Positions 53,436-62,667 of a stretch of 64,000 bases of DNA are shown one piece after another. The stretch comes from UBA9926 sp038131595 (GTDB lineage Bacteria > Pseudomonadota > Gammaproteobacteria > Pseudomonadales > Azotimanducaceae). A program made the translations under genes and the position numbers. Under the pieces are notes generated by a model, which saw only the letters and a list, made by a program, of their open reading frames with translations, had not been told where the DNA came from and did no database searches. Numbering within the stretch: the first letter of the stretch is position 1; the number at the start of each line of letters is the position of its first letter. The stretch covers positions 186,001 to 250,000 of the forward strand of contig JAYPPR010000003.1 of NCBI GenBank assembly GCA_038131595.1. The letters run 5' to 3'.

Positions 53436-54944
53436 ATGTGTGGGATAGTCGGCGTCGTGGGGCGCTCGTCAGTTGGACTCGAGCTCTACGAAGGACTATC
53501 GATGATGCAGCATCGAGGCCAAGATGCGGCAGGAATCGTCACCTGCGCGGGTGACCGTTTGACACTCCGAAAAGCGAATGGGCTCGTCCGTGACGTGTTT
53601 GGTCAATCTCACATTAGCGCGCTAGAGGGATCCATGGGGATCGGGCACGTGAGGTATCCGACAGCGGGTACCTCCAGCACTGCTGAAGCCCAACCTATGT
53701 ATGTGAATTCCCCGTTTGGCATCTGCATGGCTCATAACGGCAATCTTATTAATGCGGATGACCTAAATGAGGAGCTATTTCGATCAGACCGACGCCATAT
53801 CAATACGTCCAGTGACTCGGAGGTATTACTCAATGTGTTTGCGCACGAGCTCCAAGCAGTAGCGGGCCTCAGGCTGAAGCCAGAAGATGTGTTTAATGCG
53901 GTTGAGAGAGTTCACGCCAGAGCAATAGGGGCTTATTCCGCGCTCGCATTGATAGCGGGCTATGGCATGGTTGGTTTTCGAGACCCTAACGCGATCCGCC
54001 CACTTATCGTTGGATATCGGGAAAATGCTGATGGACCCGATTACATCATGGCTTCGGAAAGCGTGGTCTTGGATGTGCTCGGTTACAAAGAAATGGCATC
54101 GATCAAGCCCGGCGAGGCTGTCTATATTGAGATGAGCGGGCGGGTGCATCGTAAGCAATGTTCCAGTTCGCCGAGGTACGCACCCTGCATCTTCGAGTTT
54201 GTTTACTTAGCTAGACCAGATTCAATGATTGATGGTATCTCCGTCTACAAGGCCCGGTTGAAAATGGGCGAGAAGTTGGCGGATAAGATTCTCCGACTTC
54301 ATCCCGACCATGACATTGATGTAGTAATACCAATTCCTGATACGTCAACCACTGCGGCGTTGCCTATGGCGCACCGTCTGAACGTTAAATACCGTCAGGG
54401 ACTCATTAAGAATCGATACGTCGGCCGCACCTTTATCATGCCCGGACAGGCGGAACGAAAGCGATCTGTAAGGCGGAAACTCAACACAGTCGAGCTCGAG
54501 TTCAGAGACAAAAATGTGTTGTTGGTTGATGACTCAATCGTTCGTGGGACAACGTCAAAACAAATCGTGCAAATGGCCCGAGATGCGGGCGCAAAAAAAG
54601 TGTACCTCGCCTCTGCCGCGCCTCCTGTGCGGTACCCAAATGTCTATGGCATCGATATGCCCGCGCCGTCGGAGTTTGTGGCCCACAAGCTGTCGGAGGA
54701 AGAAGTGGCCGATTACATCGGCGTTGATTGGTTGGTGTACCAGGATCTTGAGGACCTAAAAGAGTGCGCGCTGGGGATTAACCCAGAGATTGAGATGTTC
54801 GATTGTTCTGTGTTCGATGGCCAGTATGTAACGGGCGGCGTCGATGATGCTTATCTCGAGCGAATTGAATCGGTTCGTAGTGACGCTGCGAAAACTGACC
54901 GAGACGCATCCAAAGAGATTATCGATCTTCACAACTACCAGTAG
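53436..54944 (+). CDS. purF: Amidophosphoribosyltransferase
   Basis: A 502-residue enzyme for the first committed step of purine synthesis. The N-terminal glutamine amidotransferase domain starts right at the nucleophile Cys2 (MCGIVGVVG) with no propeptide, followed by MQHRGQDAAGI and HVRYPTAG. The PRPP domain has the VLLVDDSIVRGTTS loop near residues 362-375. It is full length. A separate MoxR operon follows after 9 bp. Confidence 0.97.
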   Translation: MCGIVGVVGRSSVGLELYEGLSMMQHRGQDAAGIVTCAGDRLTLRKANGLVRDVFGQSHISALEGSMGIGHVRYPTAGTSSTAEAQPMYVNSPFGICMAHNGNLINADDLNEELFRSDRRHINTSSDSEVLLNVFAHELQAVAGLRLKPEDVFNAVERVHARAIGAYSALALIAGYGMVGFRDPNAIRPLIVGYRENADGPDYIMASESVVLDVLGYKEMASIKPGEAVYIEMSGRVHRKQCSSSPRYAPCIFEFVYLARPDSMIDGISVYKARLKMGEKLADKILRLHPDHDIDVVIPIPDTSTTAALPMAHRLNVKYRQGLIKNRYVGRTFIMPGQAERKRSVRRKLNTVELEFRDKNVLLVDDSIVRGTTSKQIVQMARDAGAKKVYLASAAPPVRYPNVYGIDMPAPSEFVAHKLSEEEVADYIGVDWLVYQDLEDLKECALGINPEIEMFDCSVFDGQYVTGGVDDAYLERIESVRSDAAKTDRDASKEIIDLHNYQ

Positions 54945-54953
54945 CAGGCTCCA

Positions 54954-55871
54954 ATGGAATCCCGCGTAGCGCCAATTATCAGCCAACTCAACGAGATTGT
55001 GCTCGGCAAACACGACGCGGTGTGGCTGTGCGTGCTTGCCATCCTCGCCCGTGGGCACGCGCTGGTTGAGGACCTTCCCGGGATGGGCAAGACAACCCTA
55101 GCGCAGGCATTGTCTACTGTGTTGGGTCTGCAACAAAAACGGATTCAATTTACGGTCGACGTGATGCCTGGAGACGTGCTCGGGATGAACTATTGGGACC
55201 CAAGCTCACAAACACTGGTTTGGAAGAATGGGCCGATATTCACCGAAGTATTGTTGGCCGACGAACTCAATCGAACGACGCCAAAAACGCAGGCTGCGCT
55301 ACTAGAGGCGATGGAAGAGCGACAAGTGAGCTCAGACAACGTGTCGCACAAGCTTCCCTCTACTTTTTTTGTGATCGCCACTCAAAATCCTTTTTTTCAG
55401 ACCGGAACCTTTCCATTACCGGAGTCACAGTTAGACCGATTCTTGGTAAGCCTGTCGCTGGGCTATCCTGACGGTGAAACCGAAATGCAACTGCTGCTGC
55501 ACGGTGATCGCAGAAGGCACATCGAGCACGTGACACCCGCATGTTCGCCAGCAGGGCTTGTCGAGATGCAGCGAGCGGTACAAGCGGTGCAGGCGAGTGA
55601 TGCATTAGCAGACTATGTTTACCGCCTGGTCGATCGCTCTCGAGCGCACCCCGATTGTCGTCTTGGGCTCTCCCCAAGGGGAGGTATGGCGCTGATGTCG
55701 GCTGCAAAGGCGAATGCTTGGATGTTGGGTCGAGATCACGTGATTCCCGATGACGTGCATCAAGTTTTTGTCGCGGTTGCGGGTCATCGGCTTATTCCTG
55801 CCGATTCAGGCACCGGTGCGGGATCTCACTTAGCTCGGAAGATCCTTGAAACCGTGGACGTTGTGATCTGA
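54954..55871 (+). CDS. MoxR-family AAA+ ATPase
   Basis: A 305-residue MoxR ATPase. The Walker A GMGKTT lies near residues 43-48 (VEDLPGMGKTTLAQAL). The Walker B and sensor regions are LADELNRTTPKTQAALLEAMEERQ and FVIATQNPFFQTGTFPLPESQLDRF, and sensor 2 is LGLSPRGGMAL. MoxR proteins act as chaperone-like ATPases with VWA or DUF58 partners. It is followed by a DUF58 gene and a transglutaminase gene, the common three-gene unit. Confidence 0.93.
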   Translation: MESRVAPIISQLNEIVLGKHDAVWLCVLAILARGHALVEDLPGMGKTTLAQALSTVLGLQQKRIQFTVDVMPGDVLGMNYWDPSSQTLVWKNGPIFTEVLLADELNRTTPKTQAALLEAMEERQVSSDNVSHKLPSTFFVIATQNPFFQTGTFPLPESQLDRFLVSLSLGYPDGETEMQLLLHGDRRRHIEHVTPACSPAGLVEMQRAVQAVQASDALADYVYRLVDRSRAHPDCRLGLSPRGGMALMSAAKANAWMLGRDHVIPDDVHQVFVAVAGHRLIPADSGTGAGSHLARKILETVDVVI

Positions 55872-55878
55872 ATGCTTC

Positions 55879-56847
55879 ATGAGCTGGATTGATCGAATTC
55901 AACAGTCGGCTCGCTTTCTTAACTGGCTAAAGCGGCGCGTGCCGCCGGCAAGAACCGCCGAGTTAGGGCTGAACAACATCTTCATATTGCCAACACCCGA
56001 AGGAGGACTTTATGTCCTCGCGGCGTTAGTCGTATGGATAGCTGGCATCAACTACCAGAATTCATTGATGCTGGCGCTCGCGTTTTTCATGCTGGCTATG
56101 TTCTTGGTCGTGATGGTTTCGACCTATCGGAACTTGGCTGGATTGAAGTTAACCATCGTGCCTGAAACCCTCATTGAAGTCGGTCGTCTAGCGAGCAATA
56201 CGTTAGTTGCGGAGGCGAGCAGTGATCGAGCAGCAATTTACTGCTCCTATGGCACGCAAACGCCTACGCTGCTTGAGGTACCTGCCAGAGGTCAGGTTGC
56301 TGTTGAGGTGCCAATCGTGGCGAATCGGCGAGGGCCACATAACCCGGGGCGTCTGAAACTCGAAACCCGCTATCCGCAGGGCTTATTCAGAGCATGGTCC
56401 TTGATTGAGTTTTCCGAATACGCGCTCGCGTATCCGAGGCCCATAGAAGGCGAACGACCCGCTTCGGGAGCTAGCGATCAAATCGATGGGGGGCTTCGTA
56501 TCGATCAGGCCACTCGTGACAACAAGATTGGCGCAAGACCCTATCAGGATGGGGATGACTCGAGATCCATCGACTGGCGTGTGACCGCTCGATTCCAGTC
56601 GCTTCACAGCACTGAGTTCGAACGGCCTAAGCAACAAACAAGACGGCTTTGCTGGTCGGACTATTCTCATCTCGAGTTTGAGGAAGCGTTGGGCAGGCTG
56701 TGCTTTTGGGTGATCGAATTGAGTCGACTGGAGCTCGACTTCAGTCTCGAGCTTCCTAATGATGAATTGGCAACGGGCCATGGTTATCATCATTCGCAAG
56801 CAGCGTTAACCCTGCTCGCTACTAGTGAACTAGGTCGTCAAGCATGA
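55879..56847 (+). CDS. DUF58 domain protein
   Basis: A 322-residue membrane-linked partner of MoxR. Two hydrophobic helices (about residues 45-80, GLYVLAALVVWIAGINYQNSLMLALAFFMLAMFLVVM) are followed by a beta-rich domain. The DUF58 core (ARPYQDGDDSRSIDWRVTARFQSLHSTEFERP, near residues 216-247) carries the family's conserved D-x-x-R-x-I-D-W. The domain is often VWA-like. The ATG lies 8 bp after moxR, and the stop overlaps the transglutaminase ATG by 4 bp. The biochemical role is not known. Confidence 0.9.
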   Translation: MSWIDRIQQSARFLNWLKRRVPPARTAELGLNNIFILPTPEGGLYVLAALVVWIAGINYQNSLMLALAFFMLAMFLVVMVSTYRNLAGLKLTIVPETLIEVGRLASNTLVAEASSDRAAIYCSYGTQTPTLLEVPARGQVAVEVPIVANRRGPHNPGRLKLETRYPQGLFRAWSLIEFSEYALAYPRPIEGERPASGASDQIDGGLRIDQATRDNKIGARPYQDGDDSRSIDWRVTARFQSLHSTEFERPKQQTRRLCWSDYSHLEFEEALGRLCFWVIELSRLELDFSLELPNDELATGHGYHHSQAALTLLATSELGRQA

Positions 56848-58868
56848 TGCTAACCCGAGACAAACGCCTTGGCTTGCTGCTGCTTCAGGCAGTTGTTTTA
56901 TTACCGCTGTGGCTGGACTTTCCTGTCGGTGTTCTACTCTTGTGCGCGGCGGCAATGGTCGATTTGGCGTTAGTGAGTTTTGGCGTGAAGTCACCGCTGT
57001 CTGGTCTATGGAAGGTTGCCTGGGTTGTTGCCAGCGCTGCATTGCTGGTGTCTGAGTACCGTAGTCTATTACTCATTGAGCCGTGGGTAGCTCTGCTGAT
57101 GCTCATGTTTGCGTCCAAGGCGCTGGAACTGAAGACAGCGAGAGATGCTTATCAAGTCCTGCACTTGAGTTACGTCATCGTTATGGCGCAGTTTCTTTAC
57201 GATCAATCGATCTTTGCCGCGAGTTATGCACTTTTCTGTGTCGCTTCGACCCTTGCGGTCTCGGTACAACTGAACAGCGTCTCTACCCCGAAAGCGACAT
57301 CACTCATCAAGCGAGTACTATCAGTGATCGCGCTGACTATTCCCGCGTTCATTCTTTTGTTTTTGTTTTTGCCGCGATTACCGCCGCTGTGGGCGGTGCC
57401 TCAAGTCTCAACTGACGCACGAACTGGATTGTCAGATAGGTTGGCGATGGGCTCGATTGGCCGATTGATCGAGGATGACTCGTTGGCTCTACGATTGGTT
57501 TTCGACGAGGAGATTCCTACGCTTGCTAATCGTTATTTGCGCGCGTTTACTCTGACGGATTTCGATGGACGGGTTTGGTCAAACGAAAGACCGACTGAGC
57601 GCCAGTCGCGGCGCATGCCCAAGGCCGAGTCATCTGTTCGGGCGTATGAGCTGATCCTAGAGCCAAGTAGCTCTACAGTCGTCCCTTACCTTGAGTATTT
57701 TGATGGGACATACCCCTTGGGCATGACGCTCGGCATGGATGGTCAATTGCGGTCCAGTGCCGAGATTCTCCAGCGAACGCGAGTCCCTCTTCAGTACGGT
57801 GTTAAGGGCGATGGGGTAGGGAGCTTGGATGCGAGTCAATACGAGAGGGCGGTTGCGCTAACCAAGGGTGGTCATGGTCAGCTTGCTAGTTGGGTGAGGG
57901 AGCAAGCGCTCGAAACAAAATCTGTCGAGGAAAGGCTCACCCACATTAGGCGTTTTTTTATAGACGGAGGCTTTCGCTATTCTCTGACGCCGCCCATTGC
58001 AGTCGGTGATCCGGTCGATGACTTTCTATTTTCATCGAAGGTCGGATTTTGTGAGCACTTTGCCAGCGCATTTGCAGTCATGGCTCGGATGTCGGGTATT
58101 CCCTCTCGCATTGTGACTGGCTACCAGGGCGGGCGCTTCAATCCAATGGGCAATTATGTTGAATTCAGGCAGTACGACGCCCATGCGTGGGCAGAGGTGT
58201 GGATTGATCGAGAAGGGTGGCGCCGGGTAGATCCAACAGCATGGGTATCACCTGAACGGATTACGAGTGGCGCCGAATCACTAGAAGACTTACCTATGTT
58301 CTTTGATTCGGTAGATTGGGCGTGGTACCGGCGTTTCGGTAGTGATCTGCTTTGGGCAGATTTGGTGCTCAGTCTCAACGCCTTGCAGCATTATTGGGAC
58401 CAACGAGTATTGAACTTTAGCCAGAAGGATCAAACCCAGATCCTTCAATGGTTTTGGCCAGACCTAGATGCAAGCGACTCAGTGCACGTAGCCCTAGCAG
58501 GGGTCATTGTTCTATTTGTGTCGATTGCATTATTGGAGAGCATTCGTGGTCGCATGAACTTAACTCGAACGAATGCCCTAAGGGATCGCGAGCATCTGCT
58601 GCGCGGTCTGAATTGGATCTCCCCGATACACGGTTTCACTCATGCATCGCCTTTGAAATCGATGAGTTTCCCCAACGATGGATTGAAGAATTCATGGATC
58701 TTGACCTGGAATGATCTGGTTCACGCCTACGACCGGGTGCACTACGCAGGCCAGCAGGATGAGCAGCGGTACTTGCGGCAGGCGCTGTGGCGTTGGCAGA
58801 TTCGCGCAGGACTGGAGGCAGTGAAACGGATTTTGGGGACAAAGGCCAGGTCCGGAAAGCATGGTTAG
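56844..58868 (+). CDS. Transglutaminase-like membrane protein (TgpA family)
   Basis: A 674-residue integral membrane protein. About six N-terminal helices (DUF3488, about residues 5-185) precede a periplasmic TgpA_N region. The transglutaminase-like core has the catalytic triad Cys403 (VGFCEHFASAF), His447 (YDAHAWAEVW) and Asp463 (RVDPTAW). Another helix near residues 552-570 and a cytoplasmic C-terminal DUF4129-like tail follow. TgpA is essential in Pseudomonas aeruginosa, where its substrate is unknown. It is the third gene of the MoxR-DUF58 unit. Confidence 0.93.
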   Translation: MMLTRDKRLGLLLLQAVVLLPLWLDFPVGVLLLCAAAMVDLALVSFGVKSPLSGLWKVAWVVASAALLVSEYRSLLLIEPWVALLMLMFASKALELKTARDAYQVLHLSYVIVMAQFLYDQSIFAASYALFCVASTLAVSVQLNSVSTPKATSLIKRVLSVIALTIPAFILLFLFLPRLPPLWAVPQVSTDARTGLSDRLAMGSIGRLIEDDSLALRLVFDEEIPTLANRYLRAFTLTDFDGRVWSNERPTERQSRRMPKAESSVRAYELILEPSSSTVVPYLEYFDGTYPLGMTLGMDGQLRSSAEILQRTRVPLQYGVKGDGVGSLDASQYERAVALTKGGHGQLASWVREQALETKSVEERLTHIRRFFIDGGFRYSLTPPIAVGDPVDDFLFSSKVGFCEHFASAFAVMARMSGIPSRIVTGYQGGRFNPMGNYVEFRQYDAHAWAEVWIDREGWRRVDPTAWVSPERITSGAESLEDLPMFFDSVDWAWYRRFGSDLLWADLVLSLNALQHYWDQRVLNFSQKDQTQILQWFWPDLDASDSVHVALAGVIVLFVSIALLESIRGRMNLTRTNALRDREHLLRGLNWISPIHGFTHASPLKSMSFPNDGLKNSWILTWNDLVHAYDRVHYAGQQDEQRYLRQALWRWQIRAGLEAVKRILGTKARSGKHG

Positions 58869-59226
58869 CTGGCTTGCCGTTAAACAAGGCGGCTCGCTAG
58901 GTCGTCCTAGCAGTAAAACTGTGAAATGTCCGGCAACTTTCTATTCCTTGGGGTGCAGGTTGGTTTAACGCCGGGCCAACACGAGGTGCCGGATGCAAAA
59001 CAGCCTAACCAAAACCAATTGCTAGAAAAAATTTCCCATGACGTCACGGGGCTCTGCCGAACCGGATTCCGCGATGGGCATCGCAAGGATGATGAATCGA
59101 TAGACGAGAAAATCAAAGTGCGACTGACTGGCCCTTGGGCTCGGTAAAGTGCGTCGTTAGGAAGCCTTGCAGAACGAGCGGCAAAAGGGGCATTGGCTGC
59201 CCCTTCGGCTCGAGGATTTACGCTAA
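58869..59226. other. Gene-free spacer between the transglutaminase gene and acnB
   Basis: About 360 bp between two converging genes. Short frames on both strands (plus 58926-59147, minus 58907-59116) have no recognisable family and are not called. The acnB terminator lies at 59183-59203. Confidence 0.65.
59183..59203 (-). terminator. Probable terminator of acnB
   Basis: Read on the minus strand, a GGGGC stem pairs with GCCCC across a 7-base loop and is followed by TTTT. It sits 24 bp beyond the acnB stop. The stem is short, so it may be weak. Confidence 0.5.
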
Positions 59227-61797
59227 CTAAACGGTCACCACATTGACCGCGGGGATTAAGGCTTGTTCTGCAGCGTCTTGAAACGAGGCGATCTCGTTGA
59301 AGTTGAGATATCGATAAATGTCTGATGCCATCGTATCCAACTGCTCAGCATACGTTAGATATTCAGCTGGGCTCGGTAGTTTTCCAAGAATCGCCGCGAC
59401 GGCCGCGAGCTCTGCAGAAGCGAGGAAAACATCAGCGCCGTCTCCAAGCCGGTTGGGAAAATTCCGGGTGGACGTTGATACGGCCGTCGTATTCGGCGCA
59501 ATCCGAGCCTGGTTACCCATGCACAGAGAGCATCCGGGCATTTCTGTCCTAGCGCCCGCCTGTGCAAACACGTTGTAAACACCTTCCTCCATCAATTGAT
59601 GCTGGTCCATCTTCGTTGGGGGCGAGATCCACAAACGCGTAGGAATCGACTTGGCATCGCCGAGCATTTTGGCTGCGGCCCTAAAGTGCCCAATATTCGT
59701 CATGCAAGATCCGATGAAAACCTCATCGATTTGTCGCCCGGCCACCTCGGAGAGTGGTCGAACATCATCAGGGTCGTTGGGGCAGGCGAGTAATGGCTCT
59801 TTGATTTCGTTTAGATCGATTTCGATCACTTCAAAATATTCTGCATCGGCATCTGGCGCCATGAGCTCCGGGTTTGCGAGCCAAGATTCCATGGCCTCGA
59901 TGCGTCTGGCGAGTGTTCGCTCATCACCATAGCCCTCGCTAATCATCCATTTCAGCAGCGTCACGTTCGAGGTCAGATACTCTTTGATAGGCTCCTCGCC
60001 CAATCGAATTGTACAGCCGCCTGCTGATCTTTCCGCAGAGGCATCGCTGATCTCAAATGCCTGTTCAACCTTTAGATTGGGTAGGCCTTCGATTTCCAAA
60101 ATTCTGCCGCTGAACACATTCTTTTTGCCCTCTTTTTCAACGGTGAGAAGCCCGCGTTGAATGGCAGCGTAAGGGATGGCATTGACAAGATCGCGCAGTG
60201 TGATGCCGGGTTGCATTTCGCCTGTGAACCTGACGAGAACTGACTCGGGCATGTCGAGGGGCATAACACCCAAGGCGGCTGCGAAGGCCACGAGGCCTGA
60301 TCCGGCTGGGAAGCTAATGCCGATGGGAAATCGAGTATGAGAGTCTCCGCCCGTACCAACGGTATCGGGAAGCAACATTCGGTTGAGCCATGAGTGAATA
60401 ATTCCGTCCCCTGGCCTTAGGGAAACGCCGCCTCTATTGCGAATGAAATCCGGCAGCTGATGCTGGGTTTCAATGTCCACTGGCTTTGGATAGGCAGCGG
60501 TATGACAAAACGATTGCATGACGAGATCAGCCGAAAAGCCGAGACAGGCCAGCTCTTTAAGTTCGTCTCGTGTCATTGGGCCTGTCGTGTCTTGTGATCC
60601 GACCGTTGTCATCTTTGGTTCGCAGTATTGCCCGGGCCGGACACCCGCGACCCCGCAGGCTTTTCCTACCATTTTTTGCGCGAGGGTATATCCTCGCTCG
60701 GAGGCAGTAGCATCCTCAGTCTGAGTAAATACATCAGACGGCCCAAGCCCTAATGCTTCGCGAGCACGCTGGGTCAATCCACGACCGATAATGAGCGGAA
60801 TTCTACCCCCCGCCCTAACTTCGTCCAGAATGACGTCGCTCGCGAGTTCGAATTCACTGATGACTTCACCCGACTCATTTTTGATCACCCCTTCGTACGG
60901 GTGCAACGTGATGACATCACCCATGGACATTTTGGTGACATCGCACTCGATTGGCAGTGCGCCAGCATCCTCCATCGTATTGAAGAAGATGGGTGCGATC
61001 TTGCCACCCAGGACAAATCCGCCATCTCTCTTGTTTGGAATGTGAGGGATATCATCGCCCATGTGCCACAGCACCGAGTTGGTGGCCGACTTCCTCGATG
61101 AGCCGGTGCCTACCACGTCACCCACATAAACCAGCGGGTGCCCTTTCTCTTTCAGAGCCTCGATGGTGCCAAGTGCATCGTCCATCTTTTTGCTGAGCAT
61201 TGAGAGTGCGTGTAGAGGGATGTCTGGCCTGCTCCACGCGTCACCTGCAGGGGATAAGTCATCGGTGTTGGTTTCTCCCTCAACCATAAAAACAGTGAGG
61301 GTGATGGAATCAGCAAGGGGTGGGCGATTAGTAAACCACTCCGCATTTGCCCATGCGTTTAAGACTCGTTCAGCGTGGGGATTAGAAGCGGCTTTTTCGA
61401 CGACGTCGTGGAACGCATCGAACATCAGCAGTGTGCTGGACAGCGCGTCTGCTGCGGCATCAGCAACGTCGTCTGAATCCAAAAGATCAATGAGCGGCTG
61501 GATGTTGTAGCCGCCCAGCATGGTTCCAAGGAGTTCGGTCGCTCTTCGTGAATCAATCAGAGGAGAAGATGCCTCACCCTTGGCGATGGCAGCAAGGTAC
61601 GCAGCTTTGACGTAGGCTGCCTCATCAACGCCAGCGGGTACGCGCTCAGTGAGCAGGTCTAAGAGAACCGATCCCTCTCCCGAAGGTGGCTCTCTGAGCA
61701 ATTCGACCAGTTCATTGACTTGTTCTGCGTTGAGTGGTTTTGGAACGATGCCCTCTTGGGCCCGCTCGTCGACGTGTTTGCGATAGGCTTCTAACAC
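59227..61797 (-). CDS. acnB: Aconitate hydratase B
   Basis: An 856-residue bifunctional aconitase / 2-methylisocitrate dehydratase, near the 865 residues of E. coli AcnB. The open frame runs to an ATG at 61863. The family N-terminus (LEAYRKHVDERAQEGI) begins at GTG 61797, with a GGGGGA ribosome-binding site 4 bp before it, so I use that start. The HEAT-like N-terminal domain, swivel domain and catalytic domain follow the AcnB order. The [4Fe-4S] ligands are in SCMTNIGHFRAAAKML and GCSLCMGNQARI near the C-terminus. It completes the citrate-to-isocitrate step for the TCA genes earlier in the window. Confidence 0.95.
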   Translation of the reverse strand: MLEAYRKHVDERAQEGIVPKPLNAEQVNELVELLREPPSGEGSVLLDLLTERVPAGVDEAAYVKAAYLAAIAKGEASSPLIDSRRATELLGTMLGGYNIQPLIDLLDSDDVADAAADALSSTLLMFDAFHDVVEKAASNPHAERVLNAWANAEWFTNRPPLADSITLTVFMVEGETNTDDLSPAGDAWSRPDIPLHALSMLSKKMDDALGTIEALKEKGHPLVYVGDVVGTGSSRKSATNSVLWHMGDDIPHIPNKRDGGFVLGGKIAPIFFNTMEDAGALPIECDVTKMSMGDVITLHPYEGVIKNESGEVISEFELASDVILDEVRAGGRIPLIIGRGLTQRAREALGLGPSDVFTQTEDATASERGYTLAQKMVGKACGVAGVRPGQYCEPKMTTVGSQDTTGPMTRDELKELACLGFSADLVMQSFCHTAAYPKPVDIETQHQLPDFIRNRGGVSLRPGDGIIHSWLNRMLLPDTVGTGGDSHTRFPIGISFPAGSGLVAFAAALGVMPLDMPESVLVRFTGEMQPGITLRDLVNAIPYAAIQRGLLTVEKEGKKNVFSGRILEIEGLPNLKVEQAFEISDASAERSAGGCTIRLGEEPIKEYLTSNVTLLKWMISEGYGDERTLARRIEAMESWLANPELMAPDADAEYFEVIEIDLNEIKEPLLACPNDPDDVRPLSEVAGRQIDEVFIGSCMTNIGHFRAAAKMLGDAKSIPTRLWISPPTKMDQHQLMEEGVYNVFAQAGARTEMPGCSLCMGNQARIAPNTTAVSTSTRNFPNRLGDGADVFLASAELAAVAAILGKLPSPAEYLTYAEQLDTMASDIYRYLNFNEIASFQDAAEQALIPAVNVVTV

Positions 61798-61938
61798 TGG
61801 ATCCCCCGGTTTCGATGACTCTCGGCCTTGCGCGCATGCTGAGGTTCGGTAGCAGCGAGCCAAATGACCAACTGAAAAGCCGCAAGATGATACACTAAAC
61901 CCCTTCCAAAATTAAGATGACGAGCGCGCGGATACCCA

Positions 61939-62529
61939 ATGAACTATGCCGATTTGAAGCTTGCGCCCACGCCCAATGAATGGCTGGAGGCCGCTCGGTC
62001 GAATATCGATGTGCTACTAATCGATCATGCTAATTGTGAGAAGAAGGCTGCTTCTACCGCCTTGAATTTGATGTATCGATATGTGGAGGAAGGGGACCTT
62101 TTGCTTCGGCTTTCTGCGCTGGCCCGAGAGGAATTAAGACACTTTGAGCAGGTCGTTGCTCTCTTGGCGAAACGTGACATTACATACCGACAACTATCCT
62201 CGGCTCGATATGCCGGGGAACTACGAAAGTTAGTAAGGACCCACGAGCCTGCTCGATTGATTGATCTGATGGTGGTCAGTGGAGTGGTTGAAGCCCGAAG
62301 CTGCGAGCGTTTCGAGCGCTTGATAACCGTACTGGATGAGGAACTTGCGAGCTTTTATTCGAGCTTGTGGCGATCCGAAGCGCGTCACTGCGGGGACTAT
62401 TTGGGTTTTGCGAAAAAGAGAGATCCCCAAGGATTTGCCAGTCGGTTAAAGAAGGTCATCGAGTGCGATGAGGCGCTCATTACCTCAAAAGATCAAGCAT
62501 TTAGGTTTCACTCAGGTATTCCCGCCTAG
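61939..62529 (+). CDS. miaE: tRNA-(2-methylthio-N6-isopentenyladenosine37) hydroxylase
   Basis: A 196-residue ferritin-like diiron hydroxylase. The ligand-bearing helices show the expected Glu/His pairs: REELRHFEQVVALL near residues 62-75, VEARSCERFERL near residues 116-127 and SEARHCGDYLGFAKK near residues 146-160. MiaE hydroxylates ms2i6A37 in tRNAs that read U-starting codons, using O2. It is found in a minority of gammaproteobacteria and a few others. It is divergent from acnB with a short shared promoter region. Confidence 0.92.
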   Translation: MNYADLKLAPTPNEWLEAARSNIDVLLIDHANCEKKAASTALNLMYRYVEEGDLLLRLSALAREELRHFEQVVALLAKRDITYRQLSSARYAGELRKLVRTHEPARLIDLMVVSGVVEARSCERFERLITVLDEELASFYSSLWRSEARHCGDYLGFAKKRDPQGFASRLKKVIECDEALITSKDQAFRFHSGIPA

Positions 62530-62546
62530 CCCTCGCTAATCAAACC

Positions 62547-62568
62547 CTATTCCAACACTATTCCAGGA
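62547..62568. repeat. 11-bp tandem duplication
   Basis: CTATTCCAACA (62547) and CTATTCCAGGA (62558) follow one another, identical over the first eight bases. They lie between the converging ends of miaE and lpxH. Confidence 0.55.
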
Positions 62569-62667
62569 ATGGACCGGAAATAAGGATTGGATTGTGAAGC
62601 GTCTAGTCGTTGAGAGACGAGGGAGACTCGCTTCGTTCGCTGTTGCTACGATTCGATTAACTGATGG

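Noticed and set aside
58907..59147. Overlapping short frames on both strands before acnB
   Set aside because: Neither has a known family, and both lie in a spacer between convergent genes.
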